Shown here piece after piece: positions 25,526 through 36,746 of a stretch of DNA of 64,000 nt. Origin of the DNA: Parascedosporium putredinis (lineage: Eukaryota > Ascomycota > Sordariomycetes > Microascales > Microascaceae); NCBI GenBank assembly GCA_949357655.1, contig CASHTG010000008.1, positions 744,001 to 808,000 on the forward strand. The letters run 5' to 3'. The notes beneath the pieces were generated by a model that worked only from the letters and a program-made list of their open reading frames with translations, ran no database searches and was not told the origin of the DNA. Position 1 is the stretch's first letter. Every line of letters begins with the position of its first letter. The translations under genes and the position numbers were made by a program.

Positions 25526-27204
25526 ATGGGCCTCGACGACATCTTTGGCTTCGACGCCAACGCCTACGCGATCAAGGTGCGCTACCTCACCGTGCCCGAG
25601 CTCAAGGCGCGCGAGCTCGCCAAGACGCGCCAGGTCCTCACGAGCTCGGCGGCCGGCGGGGCATCCTTCGGAGCCGCGTTCGCGACGGGCGGCCTCACCC
25701 TCGTGTTCACGGCTCTCAGCCTCCGCAAGATCGACGTAGCGAAGAAGAAGCTGGACATGGTGGTCGCGGAGCTGCAGAGGCGGAGGGTGCCGCTCAAGGA
25801 GAACGTGACGAGGCGGGATAAGGCGCTGGCGATCGTGGGGGCTGACGGGGATGGTTGCGGGGAAGCGATGGGGAATGCGATTAGCGGTGATGGCGCTGCG
25901 GCGGTGGGAGGAGGTGGTGGTGGTGGTGGTGGCGACGCGTACTTTCCGCATGTTACGGCGGAGCAGATGGCGGGGTCGGCGGCCGGGGCTGGCGTGCAAT
26001 GGGCCATGATGCAGTTTGGGCGGCGTGATAGTTGGGTTGATATGGTGAGGGGACTGATGGGGTGCTCGCGCCTTGGGGGTGAAGCCCGGCGATATATTTT
26101 GCGACCGGTGCTCGGTTGTCATTGCCAAGGGTTGTATGCCCGTAAGTGCACCACTGTGGTGATTGTCTCACGTCGCGTTCTTTCGCTGTGGATGCTAACG
26201 CACGCATCTGTGTCCTAGATTGTTGTGAGTGCAATGATGAGTACGATCTGTGCTTCAACTGCTACTCGACTGAGGATTCCCGACGATGTAACGATAGTAC
26301 CCACGTTCTGCAACTGCGACAGATTTGCACGTTTGGCCCGAGCGAGCCATCGGTATTTCTTCGATATCTTAGCGATATGACTGGCCGCCAGGGCTGCGCC
26401 TGCGGAAGCTGTGGCCGTGAAATGGGTCAGGGGAGAATCTACTGTAAGTTATAACCAGGCCGAGATTGGACGACAACTCACTCTAACTGCCGTGTTCTAG
26501 TTTGCGAGACCTGCACCAAGGATGGAAAAGGCTTTTCTTTATGCCCCGACTGCTACGCCAGCGGTGTGAGCTGTCCCCTCGGCCACCATCACTGCCTACG
26601 GGTGTTCTTAAACGCGGCGGTAGATGAAGCAAATGATTTAATATACGAAACCACATGCGGGAGCGCCACGGCCGGCTGCAACCACTGCTCGTCGAGCATT
26701 CGCCAGGGCGCCATCTATCGTAAGTTCTTACCCGATCACACGCGTACGCGTTATAGTCTATCCTTCCTCCTCTGGCCGCATACTAATCCTATGACCCGCA
26801 TAATCAGAGTGCAAGGACCCTTACTGCGCCTCTGCCGATGGCCACTTTGATATGTGCCACCAGTGCTACAATAAGGGCATGACGTGCCACGGCCCTAGCC
26901 ATCAGCTTACCATGTACTTTGCGTACCAAGCCACGGAGACGTGGCAGTCCATATATACCGCGGACGATGTTAGCTGCGATGTTTGCTGCAACAAAATTAC
27001 GGATGCAATATGCTACCGTAGGTCTAACAATCCTCCCTTGCTTTCCCACGCGCAACTGATTCAAGGCTAACAAGGTACCTTGTGTTATTAGATTGCAAAA
27101 AATGTAACAATAATAATTACGACGTTTGTCGTGCATGCTACATGACTAGGATGGGATGCCATTCTGAGAATCACAAGCTCACCAAGATGCGGCTCACGAT
27201 CTAG
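25526..27204 (+). CDS. protein with four tandem ZZ-type zinc fingers
   Basis: Exons 25526-26141, 26219-26443, 26501-26719, 26808-27017 and 27092-27204; total 460 residues with no net frame loss. Residues 1 to about 180 form an N-terminal domain with a small hydrophobic Gly/Ala-rich segment (SSAAGGASFGAAFATGGLTLVF, membrane-like) and a poly-Gly run. Four ZZ-type units then follow, each CxxC...(I/Y)...C..C...(F/Y)D(L/M/V)C..CY, ending with TKMRLTI. ZZ fingers bind peptides, often N-terminal or histone-like tails. Each intron is phase 1 and falls right after the codon for the conserved aromatic before the second Cys pair. In finger 1 the bases 26080-26130 are read in a wrong frame between two indels (G run 26075-26079 and GGG 26129-26131); the other frame carries the expected CDRC. 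Partner unknown. Confidence 0.8.
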
Positions 27205-28571
27205 GCCGAGACAGCGAGGTCTGCGCCATCAAGCTGCCAACCCTATTTTATACCACACCCGCTCCTCTTTGACATCCCCCTCCGGGCCCTGGATGGCTCT
27301 TATAATCTAAGTGACGTTGAAGTCTTCATTGTGGAGCGTTGCATAGGAAGTGCCACTTGGTTCGATCTGCCCATGGGTCGCCGCGTCCAGCATCCATGAG
27401 GACCGGGCGTCTCTACGCCGTGTTCCGGGCCATTGGTATCAACCAAGCGTTTAGCAGTCGTATACAAATTCTCCCAAGTCCTCCACCTTCTTAATTGACC
27501 AGCAATAGTCAGTGCCCTGACCTGGTGACCTAATGTTTTTGATGCTTCGGCAGTTCGGCAGCCGGGGTATGTGTAGTCTCCTTCCATATATGTAGCTAGC
27601 ATGAGGATGATTAGATAGAAACGAAAGGTCTCAACAGGTCAAGGCTCATAGAAGATGTCGATTGGGACTCGAGTCCTTAACCCGTTCCTCGCGAAAATTT
27701 GTCATTTCATTTAGAAGCACTGCCAACCTTTTGCAACTAGGGTTGAGTACCATCCCGAGCACTCAATGACCCCAACCTAGGCGAGCTTGAGCAGGTAGTT
27801 TGGGCGACCCCGTGCCGAGATTGGAGAGGGCAATCGATGCGTGAAGAATCAGATGCACGCTCTGTAGAAATGAACGAAATCCCCATTGAGGGCCGGCATA
27901 AAATAAAATGTATCCCAGGTATCTCAAGTCTATACGCGTGAAGATATCAATTAATCACCAGGAAGTCGGCCTACTATGCATTCCAAAGGGACAGATCCCG
28001 TTATCAGTTCTGGGTAGGTCATAAAAAGATCCTCCTATAGGTGTCGTAAGTCTCGCACCCAATCCTGATCCTTACAGTACATAAATGAGGCACGTCTCCG
28101 ACTTTCCACTCCCTGGCATAGCCGTGAATCCGCCATACATAGTCATGGCCCATCACAACTTGTCGACAAAGTCTCATTGGCCCCTTTGGACAAGCCGTGG
28201 CCGCTTTTCCCCCAGAAGCAATATGTGGAGAGGCGGTAAAATTTGGGTCGGCACCCTTGCCGGGCCCACCGGAGCCGGCTGAAACGACGTCAAAGAGGGC
28301 GTTAAATGAAGATTAGATTGGCCTCCCCGTCCCGAAAGGGGAATTTTGGGTTGTGGGGTCTGCCGGCACTTTGTATCCGTTGCGCACGGAGCTTGTCTCG
28401 CTCTCTCGCCTCTACGGCCTTGGAAAGCTGACGTTTTCCTCTAAGATGGCTGTGGGAAGTTTCCCTTATCTGGTCCCCAGGACCAGACCAGCTGAATCCT
28501 CGCCATCATCCTTTCCGGGGCTCCGAGCTTTGTCCTTTTGTGTTTCCAAAATTCGATCAGCTTCAATCGAC
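27205..28571. other. intergenic, nothing recognised
   Basis: About 1.4 kb between two plus-strand genes. No domain-bearing frame and no RNA gene seen. The last 100 bases form a plausible leader for the DUF1996 gene. Confidence 0.5.
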
Positions 28572-30121
28572 ATGTTTTGGTCAGCTCTTGTCGCGCTCGC
28601 CGCACTCGTAGATGCGGCGCCTCAGGGCATCGGCGGTGGAGGCGGCGGAGGAGGCTTCAGTCTGATTCGGTTCGGCTGTTCCGAAGTCGTCATCACACGT
28701 CTCGATCCGTACGTATAGCCTTAGTGATGCCAGTAGACTTGGAGGCTAGTAGACTAACAAAAACGTTCTCTAACCCGGATGCAGCCTTGTGAACCCTGGC
28801 ATGGCTCCTTCCACCCACATGCACCAGGTCGTTGGAGGGTTCGTCAACATCACCCCCAAGTTCGCTTTTTCAGCTAGGCACTAACGCCCGTAATCAGAAT
28901 TCCTTCAACGCCTCGATGCCCGAGTCCGACATTTCGGAGCTCGCGAGCTGCACCACGTGCACGTTTTCCGACGACTTGTCCAACTACTGGACCGCCAACA
29001 TGTACTTCAAGGCTCGGAACGGCACGTACATGCGCGTCAAGCAGATCCCCAACCGGTTCCTCGACGGCGCGGAAGCCGGAATGACCGTCTATTACATGTC
29101 TCCCGGCGCAGGAAAGGTCACCGCCTTTAAGCCTGTACGTGCCCTTCTTGTGCTCCACTAACGTAACCAAAAGGAAATCTCACGTCGATGGGTTTATTAA
29201 CACGGGTTTGAACGTAGGGATTCCGTATGCTCTACGGTGATGCCTCCCGCCGCGAAAAGGACGGGAGCGGTTGGAAGACCCAGAGCTGTTTCCGGTGCTA
29301 CTCGGGTCCCAACTTTGGCGGCGACGTCATGTCTCCTTGCGCTGATGCCTCGCTCGACTTCGAGGAGCTTCCTCCCCACTCTTGCCAAGGCGGAATCCGA
29401 TCGACTGTGAACTTCCCTACGTAAGTCACGAGGGCCCTCTATGGAGGCAGTGCATCCGCTAACTAGCTTTGGGTGTGATAGATGCTGGGATGGTAAGAAC
29501 CTCGACAGCGTGGACCACCAGTCTCACGTTGCGTACCCTACGAGTGGACCTACTTCGTTTGCGACATTCGGTACCTGCCCTGAGAGCCACCCTGTTATGA
29601 TTCCCCAGATTTCCCTCGAAGTACGTGTTCCCAAGAGCCCCCAAAGACTTTAGGACCTGGCATAGGCACTAACAAGGACTAGATTGTGTGGGACACCACT
29701 CCGTTCAACGATCCAGAGCTGTGGCCCGAGGATGGCTCGCAGCCATTTGTTCTAAGCATGGGCGATAGGTTCGTTGTGCTCTTATTCTCTTGCGTTCTTG
29801 CGCCTTCTCGTTTTTAGGCTAACAAGTCTCGCAGCACCGGATACGGCCAGCACGGCGACTACGTTTTCGGCTGGAAGGGCGACGCCCTCCAAAAGGCCAT
29901 GGACGGCGGCTGCTTCGGGCCGTCGTGTGCCGGTCTCAAGACCCAATCCTACGCCGACGCCAACAAGTGCAAGGTGGACAATTATATCAACGAAGAAGTG
30001 GATGGCTGTAAGTCTCGATTTCCGTGCGCGAGATAGCCTTACACAATGCAACGCCAGCTAACTGTGACTTTTCGTAGGGCTCACCGAGCTGCCCGGCCAG
30101 CACGCTGACGAGGGCCACTAA
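28572..30121 (+). CDS. secreted DUF1996 protein
   Basis: Exons 28572-28708, 28785-28838, 28898-29134, 29218-29420, 29482-29620, 29683-29768, 29835-30007 and 30078-30121. A short signal peptide (MFWSALVALAALVDA) precedes a Gly-rich linker. The DUF1996 hallmarks follow: IRFGCSEVVITRLDP, LVNPGM(A)PSTHMHQVVGG, NSFNASM, YWTANMYFKARNG and SVDHQSHVAYP. It ends near EEVDGWLTELPGQHADEGH. Phases match at all junctions except exon 2/3, which needs one more G in the GGG run at 28837-28839. The family is secreted and common in ascomycetes; some members are linked to cell walls or carry a WSC domain, absent here. Biochemical function unknown. Confidence 0.86.
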
Positions 30122-30496
30122 ACCGTTTCGAAGGAGGGAGGGGAGGAAAGGGCTATACGTCTATACCTTTCGAGTCAAATATTAACAAATCACTCTTTGT
30201 ATTTCATATTATTTTTCTCAGTACGCCAGGGTAATGAGCTTTTGGGCTTCCAAGCTGCGGAAGTCAACAACTCTAAGGATATCAGGACTCCGTTAATATA
30301 GTTTATGGCTATTCAGATTGGTTCAATAATAACGGCATCGTATCCTGCTTGGGAGTATACAGGTCCACGGAAATCAGGAATCATGGCAGGAAATCATTAG
30401 TGACAGCGGCTGGTCCCAGCTGTAAAATGATGCCGAGCTACTGAGATGCCGAGGCCCCGAGACCCTCTTTGCGCCTGAAGCCAATCAATACGCATC
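30122..30496. other. short intergenic region
   Basis: 3' end of the DUF1996 gene and upstream region of the second hydrolase. AT-rich start, nothing else seen. Confidence 0.45.
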
Positions 30497-31959
30497 ATGG
30501 ATATCTTCACGAACTTGTCTCAAATTCTCCGAGGACCACGCCGACTGCTCAGTTCCGAAAATCTGCCATGAGCCCAGGGCACTTGTTTTCGGAAAGCAGA
30601 ATCCCCTGGTGGGCGTGGCGGGCCTATGTCTCCTCGCATCCGGCCTTTGTCTCCGGGCCTGCCTACGTTCAGATGACACAAACTACTCTGCCTCGGCCAG
30701 GCGGCCCACCGCCAAGCGCGCGAGTCAGCTTCCGAGAGAGGGGACGCCTTACCCGCGTGACGCTGTTCCCGGTGGTCGGGACGTCGAGACCCCTACGGCG
30801 TCATGCGCGTGTACGAATGGGGGCCCGTGGAAGGTGAAAAGGTGCTGCTTCTTCACGGGGTATCGGCCCCGTGCTGACGATGAGTAGTCTCGCTGATGAG
30901 TTGGCGTTGAGGGGTTTCGGGTCCTGATATTCGGTCAGTACATGTAGCCATGGAAACCTATGGAACAAAAAAACTTGGCCAACCAAGGCAGGCTAACGGG
31001 GAAAGCTGTGGTCTAGATTTGTTTGGTCGAGGCTACTCTGAAAATCCTGCTGGCCATCGCCACGACATGCAGCTATACACGGCGCAAATATTACTCGCCC
31101 TCGCCTCATCCCCGCTCCCCTGGACGGGCAACGACTCGTTCCACCTCATAGGCTACTCCTTTGGTGGGGCGCTCTCCGCGGCCTTCACCCGCCTTTTCCC
31201 GAACATGGTCAAGTCCGTGACCCTCGTCGCGCCGGGAGGGCTCATCAGGCAGGCTCACACGGACTGGAAGCAGCGCCTGCTCTACTCGACGGGTCTCTTG
31301 CCTGAGCGGCTCCTCGAGCACACTGTCCGCCGGCGCCTAGAGCCGCTCAAGTACGACAACCATAACCATGACCAACACCACCACCACCACCACCACCACC
31401 GACCCACCTCGCCCTTGATCGCGGAGGAACCCGGGACGAAGACGCCGCCCGAGATGCGAGGCGGCCACGACGTGACGGGGGCGACAGCTTCGACGGCGCG
31501 AGCATTTCCAAATTCCTCCCCGGAACCACGGTGGAGGCGGCGATGACGTGGCAGGTCGCCCAGCACCCGGGCTTCATCCCCGCCTTCATGAGCAGCATGC
31601 GCTACGCGCCCATCTTCGAGCAGCGAGCCTTGTGGTCCGAGCTCGCGGGCAAGTTACGGGAGCGAAACGCTCGAGGCGCCACGCTCGCGCGTGACGGGGT
31701 CCGCGAGGGGCAGGGACGTGAAGTCCCTCTGGATCCTCTTCCTATTCGCGGGGACAAGGTGCTCCTAGTGCTAGGGCGGGCGGATCCGGTGATCCTGCTG
31801 GAGGAGTTGTGCGAGGACGCCAAGGCGGTGCTAGGGGAGGATATGGTTGCGGTGCTGGCGGTGGATGCGGGGCACGAGCTCGTGATGACGAGGGCGAGGG
31901 AGATCGCGGCGGCGCTGCCGGGCTTCTGGAACGGTCGGGGACTTGAAGGGACGAGCTGA
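30497..31959 (+). CDS. alpha/beta hydrolase with membrane-anchor-like N-terminus
   Basis: Exon 1 ends at 30933 (GTCAGT donor); exon 2 is 31017-31959. Recognisable parts are an N-terminal hydrophobic stretch (VGVAGLCLLASGLCLRACLR, possible membrane anchor), VLLLHGVS (oxyanion loop), DLFGRGYSENP, the nucleophile elbow IGYSFGG with Ser at 31157, GRADP (acid) and AGHEL (catalytic His). The core is split by at least four one-base frame changes (about 30795, 30881, 30920 and 31478). The start at 30497 is a guess, because the frame also changes between it and the anchor. In the cap region there is a run of eight His followed by a disordered stretch (31377-31500). Substrate unknown. Confidence 0.72.
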
Positions 31960-33702
31960 TCGTCGCTGGAAAATGCCGTTTTGATTTTGTTCGGTGAGGG
32001 AGTGGAAAAGTGTTGATGCCTTGCTCTCCGCGAATTACGTGGGGCAAGGCAAGTGCCGGTGGTGACGTTGCAAGGATAGAGACACTACATGATAGAGCGG
32101 TCGATATCATAGATGGGTACTATGGGTCCATTTCGTAGATGCATCTGGATGAGTTGGGCAATAGGCCTCAATTTGATGACGCCGGCGCGAGACGCCTTTT
32201 GGTATCTCCTGGGTTCATCCATGAATTGCGTGCATATCTCAAAAGAAAAAAAACGCAGCAAAGCCTTGCGGTCACCTAGTGGCCTTGGGTGGACCTGATG
32301 AAGCCTATCAAGGCTTACATCGACGCTCTTTGCTATATGTACTGAACAAAGCAGGGATCATGGTAGCACGATAGCGTCGTTTTTTTAGTATTTGGGTATT
32401 TTTCTTTGTTTCTTCCAGGGCTCGCGCGAAAGTGAACATACAAATGATAGCGACACCCAATGCGCGTCGCAAGGTTGAAAATTACAAAATGACCCAACCT
32501 CTAAAATTCTCCAGTACTATAGGAGTCGATGCGGTGTAATCTCTCGTGGCAGTGGCGAACTTCAGAAGGTGTCCGATTCGTGTCTAGCCCTCCTGCCCAA
32601 CTGTCGTCATTCCTTGGTCTGGTCTTTTGTGCTACTTCCTCCAAGCTGCATCACAAGCGCATCGGCAGTGGGCTGGGCCTCGAAATTTGTGGGAGAATGG
32701 AAGAAATGGGTTGATGCTAGCATAACTCGGCGGTGCAGCTAACCGGGGTTGGCCCAATTACGTGCATCGGTCGGTTGAGGTGTGACTCGGGGGCTTGATT
32801 TCACCAAGGACTAGGTTCCCTGCTCTGCTCTGCTCTCTGCTTCCTCTCTCTTATCGTCGGCTTGCATGCCGGCGCCCCATCGTTGAGACTCTGGAAAAAC
32901 GTTGGGTAGGGGGAGAAAGGGCCACCGCTCTTCTCGGAGCGAACCAAGACACACAGGCAATGACGGCACATTCTCTGGCCAAAGAGCCGACAGGAGTGGC
33001 CACCACAAAGTGGCCCCCTTCCGGAGAACCCTTTTTCCTCTTTGGTTGGCGCTCGAACGACGCCCCGTCGTTGATTGGTGGGCGAGGAGGGTGTCGTTGC
33101 GGCCCAATGACCTAACGAGCAAGCTTGTCGTTGGTGAGGAGAATCCCACAGAAAAGTTACATCTCTCCATCCATTCATGAATCACATTTTTATGTACACC
33201 GCAAAACGGGATTTTTGGGCCGGCTGGACGCAGGCAGACCCAACTCAGCCTCTGGTGGAGCGCCCTCCGCTCGTGCACCCTCACAATCTACGCAATCCCA
33301 CCCCTGCATTATGGAGGCGCGGAACCCGGCGCTGCGATTGGCGTGATACGTTCAGGTTGTTTTTCGCCCATCGGAGTCCTCATGAGCCCCTTGGGCGGAG
33401 CAAGCCGGATTTTTACTTTTCCCCTGTGGCAGGCGACAGCGCGAGATATATATCAAGACTTGACGATCCCCACAAGATGTGGCCACCAGGATCCGAACCA
33501 TCTTCCCCAACATTTGAAGCTAGCAAGCATCTGGCCTCCGACTCTTTGTCCATCTCGTCGATTTTTCATCCTCCTTGACCCATTTTTTTCCTCTCCTGGG
33601 CATTGTTTTACTGTCTGTTCTTACTTTTTCGTGTTCTTTTCTTTTCTTCGCAATCACCAGTGTCTTCTTTTCTTTTCCTCTAGAAATTCTATCTCCGTTC
33701 AA
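31960..33702. other. intergenic with pyrimidine-rich leader
   Basis: About 1.7 kb. A GCTCT repeat lies at 32822-32838. The last 150 bases before 33703 are C/T-rich. The overlapping frames at 32795-33284 on both strands have no domain. Confidence 0.5.
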
Positions 33703-35540
33703 ATGGCCACCATTCCAAGCGAGGAGTCCTACGGCGCCCAGTCTCCGCTCCAGGCGAACTATGAGTAAGTGGCCAAGGCCGCTCCAGCCTCTTCTCTTAT
33801 TCCCCTTGTCCATCCAAGTCCTTCAGCCCTCAAAATGTAAAGATTTCCTTTGTCCATCTCTAGAGATGTTGGCCCTCACCCGGATCCAACATCCAAGGTA
33901 GTGTAATCCGATAGGATAGACCGGCTCCTGTTTCCCCGACCACCTGGATTCTATAACCGGATTTTCTCCCTGGACCTGGACCTGGACCTGGATCTCTCGG
34001 ACCTCGGAAATACTATACATTTTCACCATGTGTGCTTAATGCTACTAAAGGATCTATCATGTTTACCCCAAAGGATACCAAGGATTACAAGGACCCCTCG
34101 AGGCTGATGCAGACGCATCCGTACTCTTGTTAGTCAATCCTGGCCAGGATTTGACCTGTGGCCCAAACAGGTGGCTTATTATTATACGCTCGACCGAGCA
34201 ATTGGACTTTTGCTACTCCACTTGGACATTGAACTGTGATTTTTCACATGCTCGCGCTCAAGAAAAGAAAAAAAAAGACAACGCTTAAATGCCCTTGAGG
34301 CTTTGGCGTAGAGGCAGCCGCCGTCGGAGAATCTCACCAGGATATCAAGATCTCGATATTCAGTCTTGTTTTCGTTATATTTCTTTGCTCTCTTTTTCTG
34401 TACATATATCTTACCAGTCTTTTGTTTCTCTGGCTTTTCTTCAGTTGTTGGGATGGCAGCCGCCGGGATCTCTAAACATTTTTATTTCCTTTGGGTAGTG
34501 TCGTTCCATCGTTGGCAAAGAAGGTGGTGAGAAGTCTCTCAGCCACTCCTTGCGCCTGGATCACGCTACCTCGTTTATTTCAACCTCAGATATTCTCCCT
34601 CAGCAGCATACACTAACCGGGCTCCTGTGGAAGACTGCGGGATGATCCGTTCTCCTGGCAAAGTCGGGCAGACCGTGGTCTTCCAGTAGATTACTTCTTC
34701 GATGTGGACCTCGCCAATTTTCCACTGGACATGGATTACACCCTGGACACCATGAACCTCCCCACCGGTCTGTCAACTGTCTCGGGCCCTGGCGATTTTG
34801 CCGGGCCCCCTTGAATCCTGCTCGGTAAGCTCGCTCTTCGATACCTTGACATGGCCACGTCTTGTGAGGATGTGATGATATTAACCTTGAATGATCACGA
34901 CAACAGCGCCGACTCTGAGCCTTCTTCTGATAATTTCAGCAGCCTTTCTCCCTCAGTAGCTTCTCCGACCAAGTAAGTTGATCCAACCACCGCACATTCC
35001 TCAGAAGACCGTACGTAAGCTAACGATACGGTGGTAACACAGCGGCAGAGATCGTCGACACTCCGCGGCCGGATCATCGTACGGCTCGTCGAGAGAATGT
35101 CCTGCCGAGGGCTGCCCCTTCCGCGCCAAGTCGAAAAAGGACGTCGACCGACACTACATGTCCGTCCACGCCAAGGCCGACCTATTCTTTTGCCCGCGGC
35201 GCACTGCCCACAAGCGCGGCTGGTCGAGGAAGGATGCCCGGGACAGGCACGTGAAAACCGTCCATGGCGGAGCCACCGGATCCAGCCCCGGCAGGAGCAC
35301 AGCTTCGCGTGCCGCTCATACTACCTCGCCGTCCCACGCCAGTCCTACCGGAGCGACACCCCCGACTCAGAGAGCCGTGCTACAGCCAGGCCTACCAACT
35401 TCACCGTCGAGGACGTCATGTCTCAGCTGGAGGAGGAGAAGAGGTTGCGCCTTGACCTGGAGCACGAGCTACGTGTGCTGCGGAGGAGCTACGACGAGCG
35501 AGCGAGCCTGATCAAGAGGATCTTGTCGAGCGCGCTCTAA
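33703..35540 (+). CDS. C2H2 zinc-finger regulator (middle exons uncertain)
   Basis: Exons I trust: 33703-33764 (MATIPSEESYGAQSPLQANY), 33864-33897, one ending at 34824, 34907-34972 and 35043-35540. What lies between 33898 and about 34570 is unclear. The exon ending at 34824 encodes an acidic stretch (VDYFFDVDLANFPLDMDYTLD) that looks like an activation domain. The last exon has a finger CPAEGCPFRAKSKKDVDRHYMSVH, then FFCPRRTAHKRGWSRKDARDRHVKTVH. In this second finger the second Cys is absent in the read frame. It ends with a coiled-coil-like helix (SQLEEEKRLRLDLEHELRVL). Frame breaks lie at about 34638 (GGG), 34805 (CCCCC) and 35288. Likely a nuclear DNA-binding protein; targets unknown. Confidence 0.6.
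33967..33992 (+). repeat. hexanucleotide repeat (CTGGAC)n
   Basis: About four copies of CTGGAC in non-coding sequence within the uncertain first large intron of the C2H2 regulator gene. Confidence 0.8.
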
Positions 35541-36746
35541 GAGTAGGAGTTGCTTTGTTCCTCAAGGACGAAAAAAGCCGCAAAGGGGGACGCATGTCTT
35601 ATGCCAGCTCGTTGGGTGATCAGTGATCACGGCGCGAGTGAGTCTTGGAGCTATTAGGGTAAAACAGGCCAAAACCGGAATTCATCCTGGATACATTCCT
35701 CCGAGCAGGGTCTCGTTAATATTTGGTACGCCATCTTCTGGCGCAGATTATTGTTCAACGTTTTTTGTTCGCGAATTGCGGTTCCCGGACGGGACAGAGG
35801 TGAACTCTGCACCTCTCTCTCTCTCACCCACCCTCTTTTTCTCGTTAATCATCCCATCTTGTTTCTTCTTCTTCTCATCATCTCCTTTGTTGGATGTAGT
35901 CTACCGTACGGAGGCCTCACTTCTTATCCCGTTCAAGGTTTTTAAAGCTTGGGGTTATAACAGTTCACGATTTCTTTTCGGGTCTATCGGGTTCATAGGG
36001 ACTAATGACGTCATTTACGAGCATCGCTATCGATGGTGTATGGAAATGTTCTGTTTTGCCATTCTGTGCTGCTGTCTTATCTTTCATATCCTCTTTTTCT
36101 TTGCCTCGTCAGTGTCTACTTTTATATGGTGATAGATGTGGGCTCTCGAGATGAACAAGCGTCGAGGTGTTTGGCGAACAGAATGTGTATCATATAGCAC
36201 CAAGGACTTAATTAGGAATGATAGTTCCGGTCGGGCTTCATTCAGGACATGGAGATCAAAGTAAGGGTTCACTGTCACGAGAATCGCGTCGCGTCTGAAA
36301 GTGGCATGGCGCGAGCATGGAGGATTCCATTAACCGCAAATGTCTCGTGAGTGAGGGATCGTGCTAGCGCCATCCACAAAGAGATTACAATGGATCCATG
36401 GAACGAATAATAGACGCTTCACTTTCTCAAGATACAGGGATCCCATGTCCGCCAGATTCATATAACTCGGGAAATGCGATTATGGCGTTAGCTTGTACTA
36501 AACGAAAGAAAATGGCGCGAAAAGAAGCAAGGAGCAGCTCGCCCCCACGTGCACTAAACGAGCTTTCCCCGAATTACATCTCCTCCCCACTTCCAGCTCC
36601 TCTTTCAGCGATGTGAAGCTTTTAGTGCAACTCCCACATTACCATGCACAGATAGAATCGAAAAGGAGAACGCGACGCGACCAAAGACCCAACTCTCGAA
36701 GTAGAGCCTCGTAGCACTCGAACCCTCACGGTATCTACATGTAACC
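35541..36746. other. intergenic, nothing recognised
   Basis: About 1.2 kb. The long frame at 35623-36132 is hydrophobic because of T-rich DNA and shows no start context or family; I do not call it. Confidence 0.45.

Noticed and set aside
35623..36132. 169-residue frame on the plus strand with hydrophobic stretches
   Set aside because: Hydrophobicity comes from T-rich DNA; no signal-peptide logic, no family, no splice sites.
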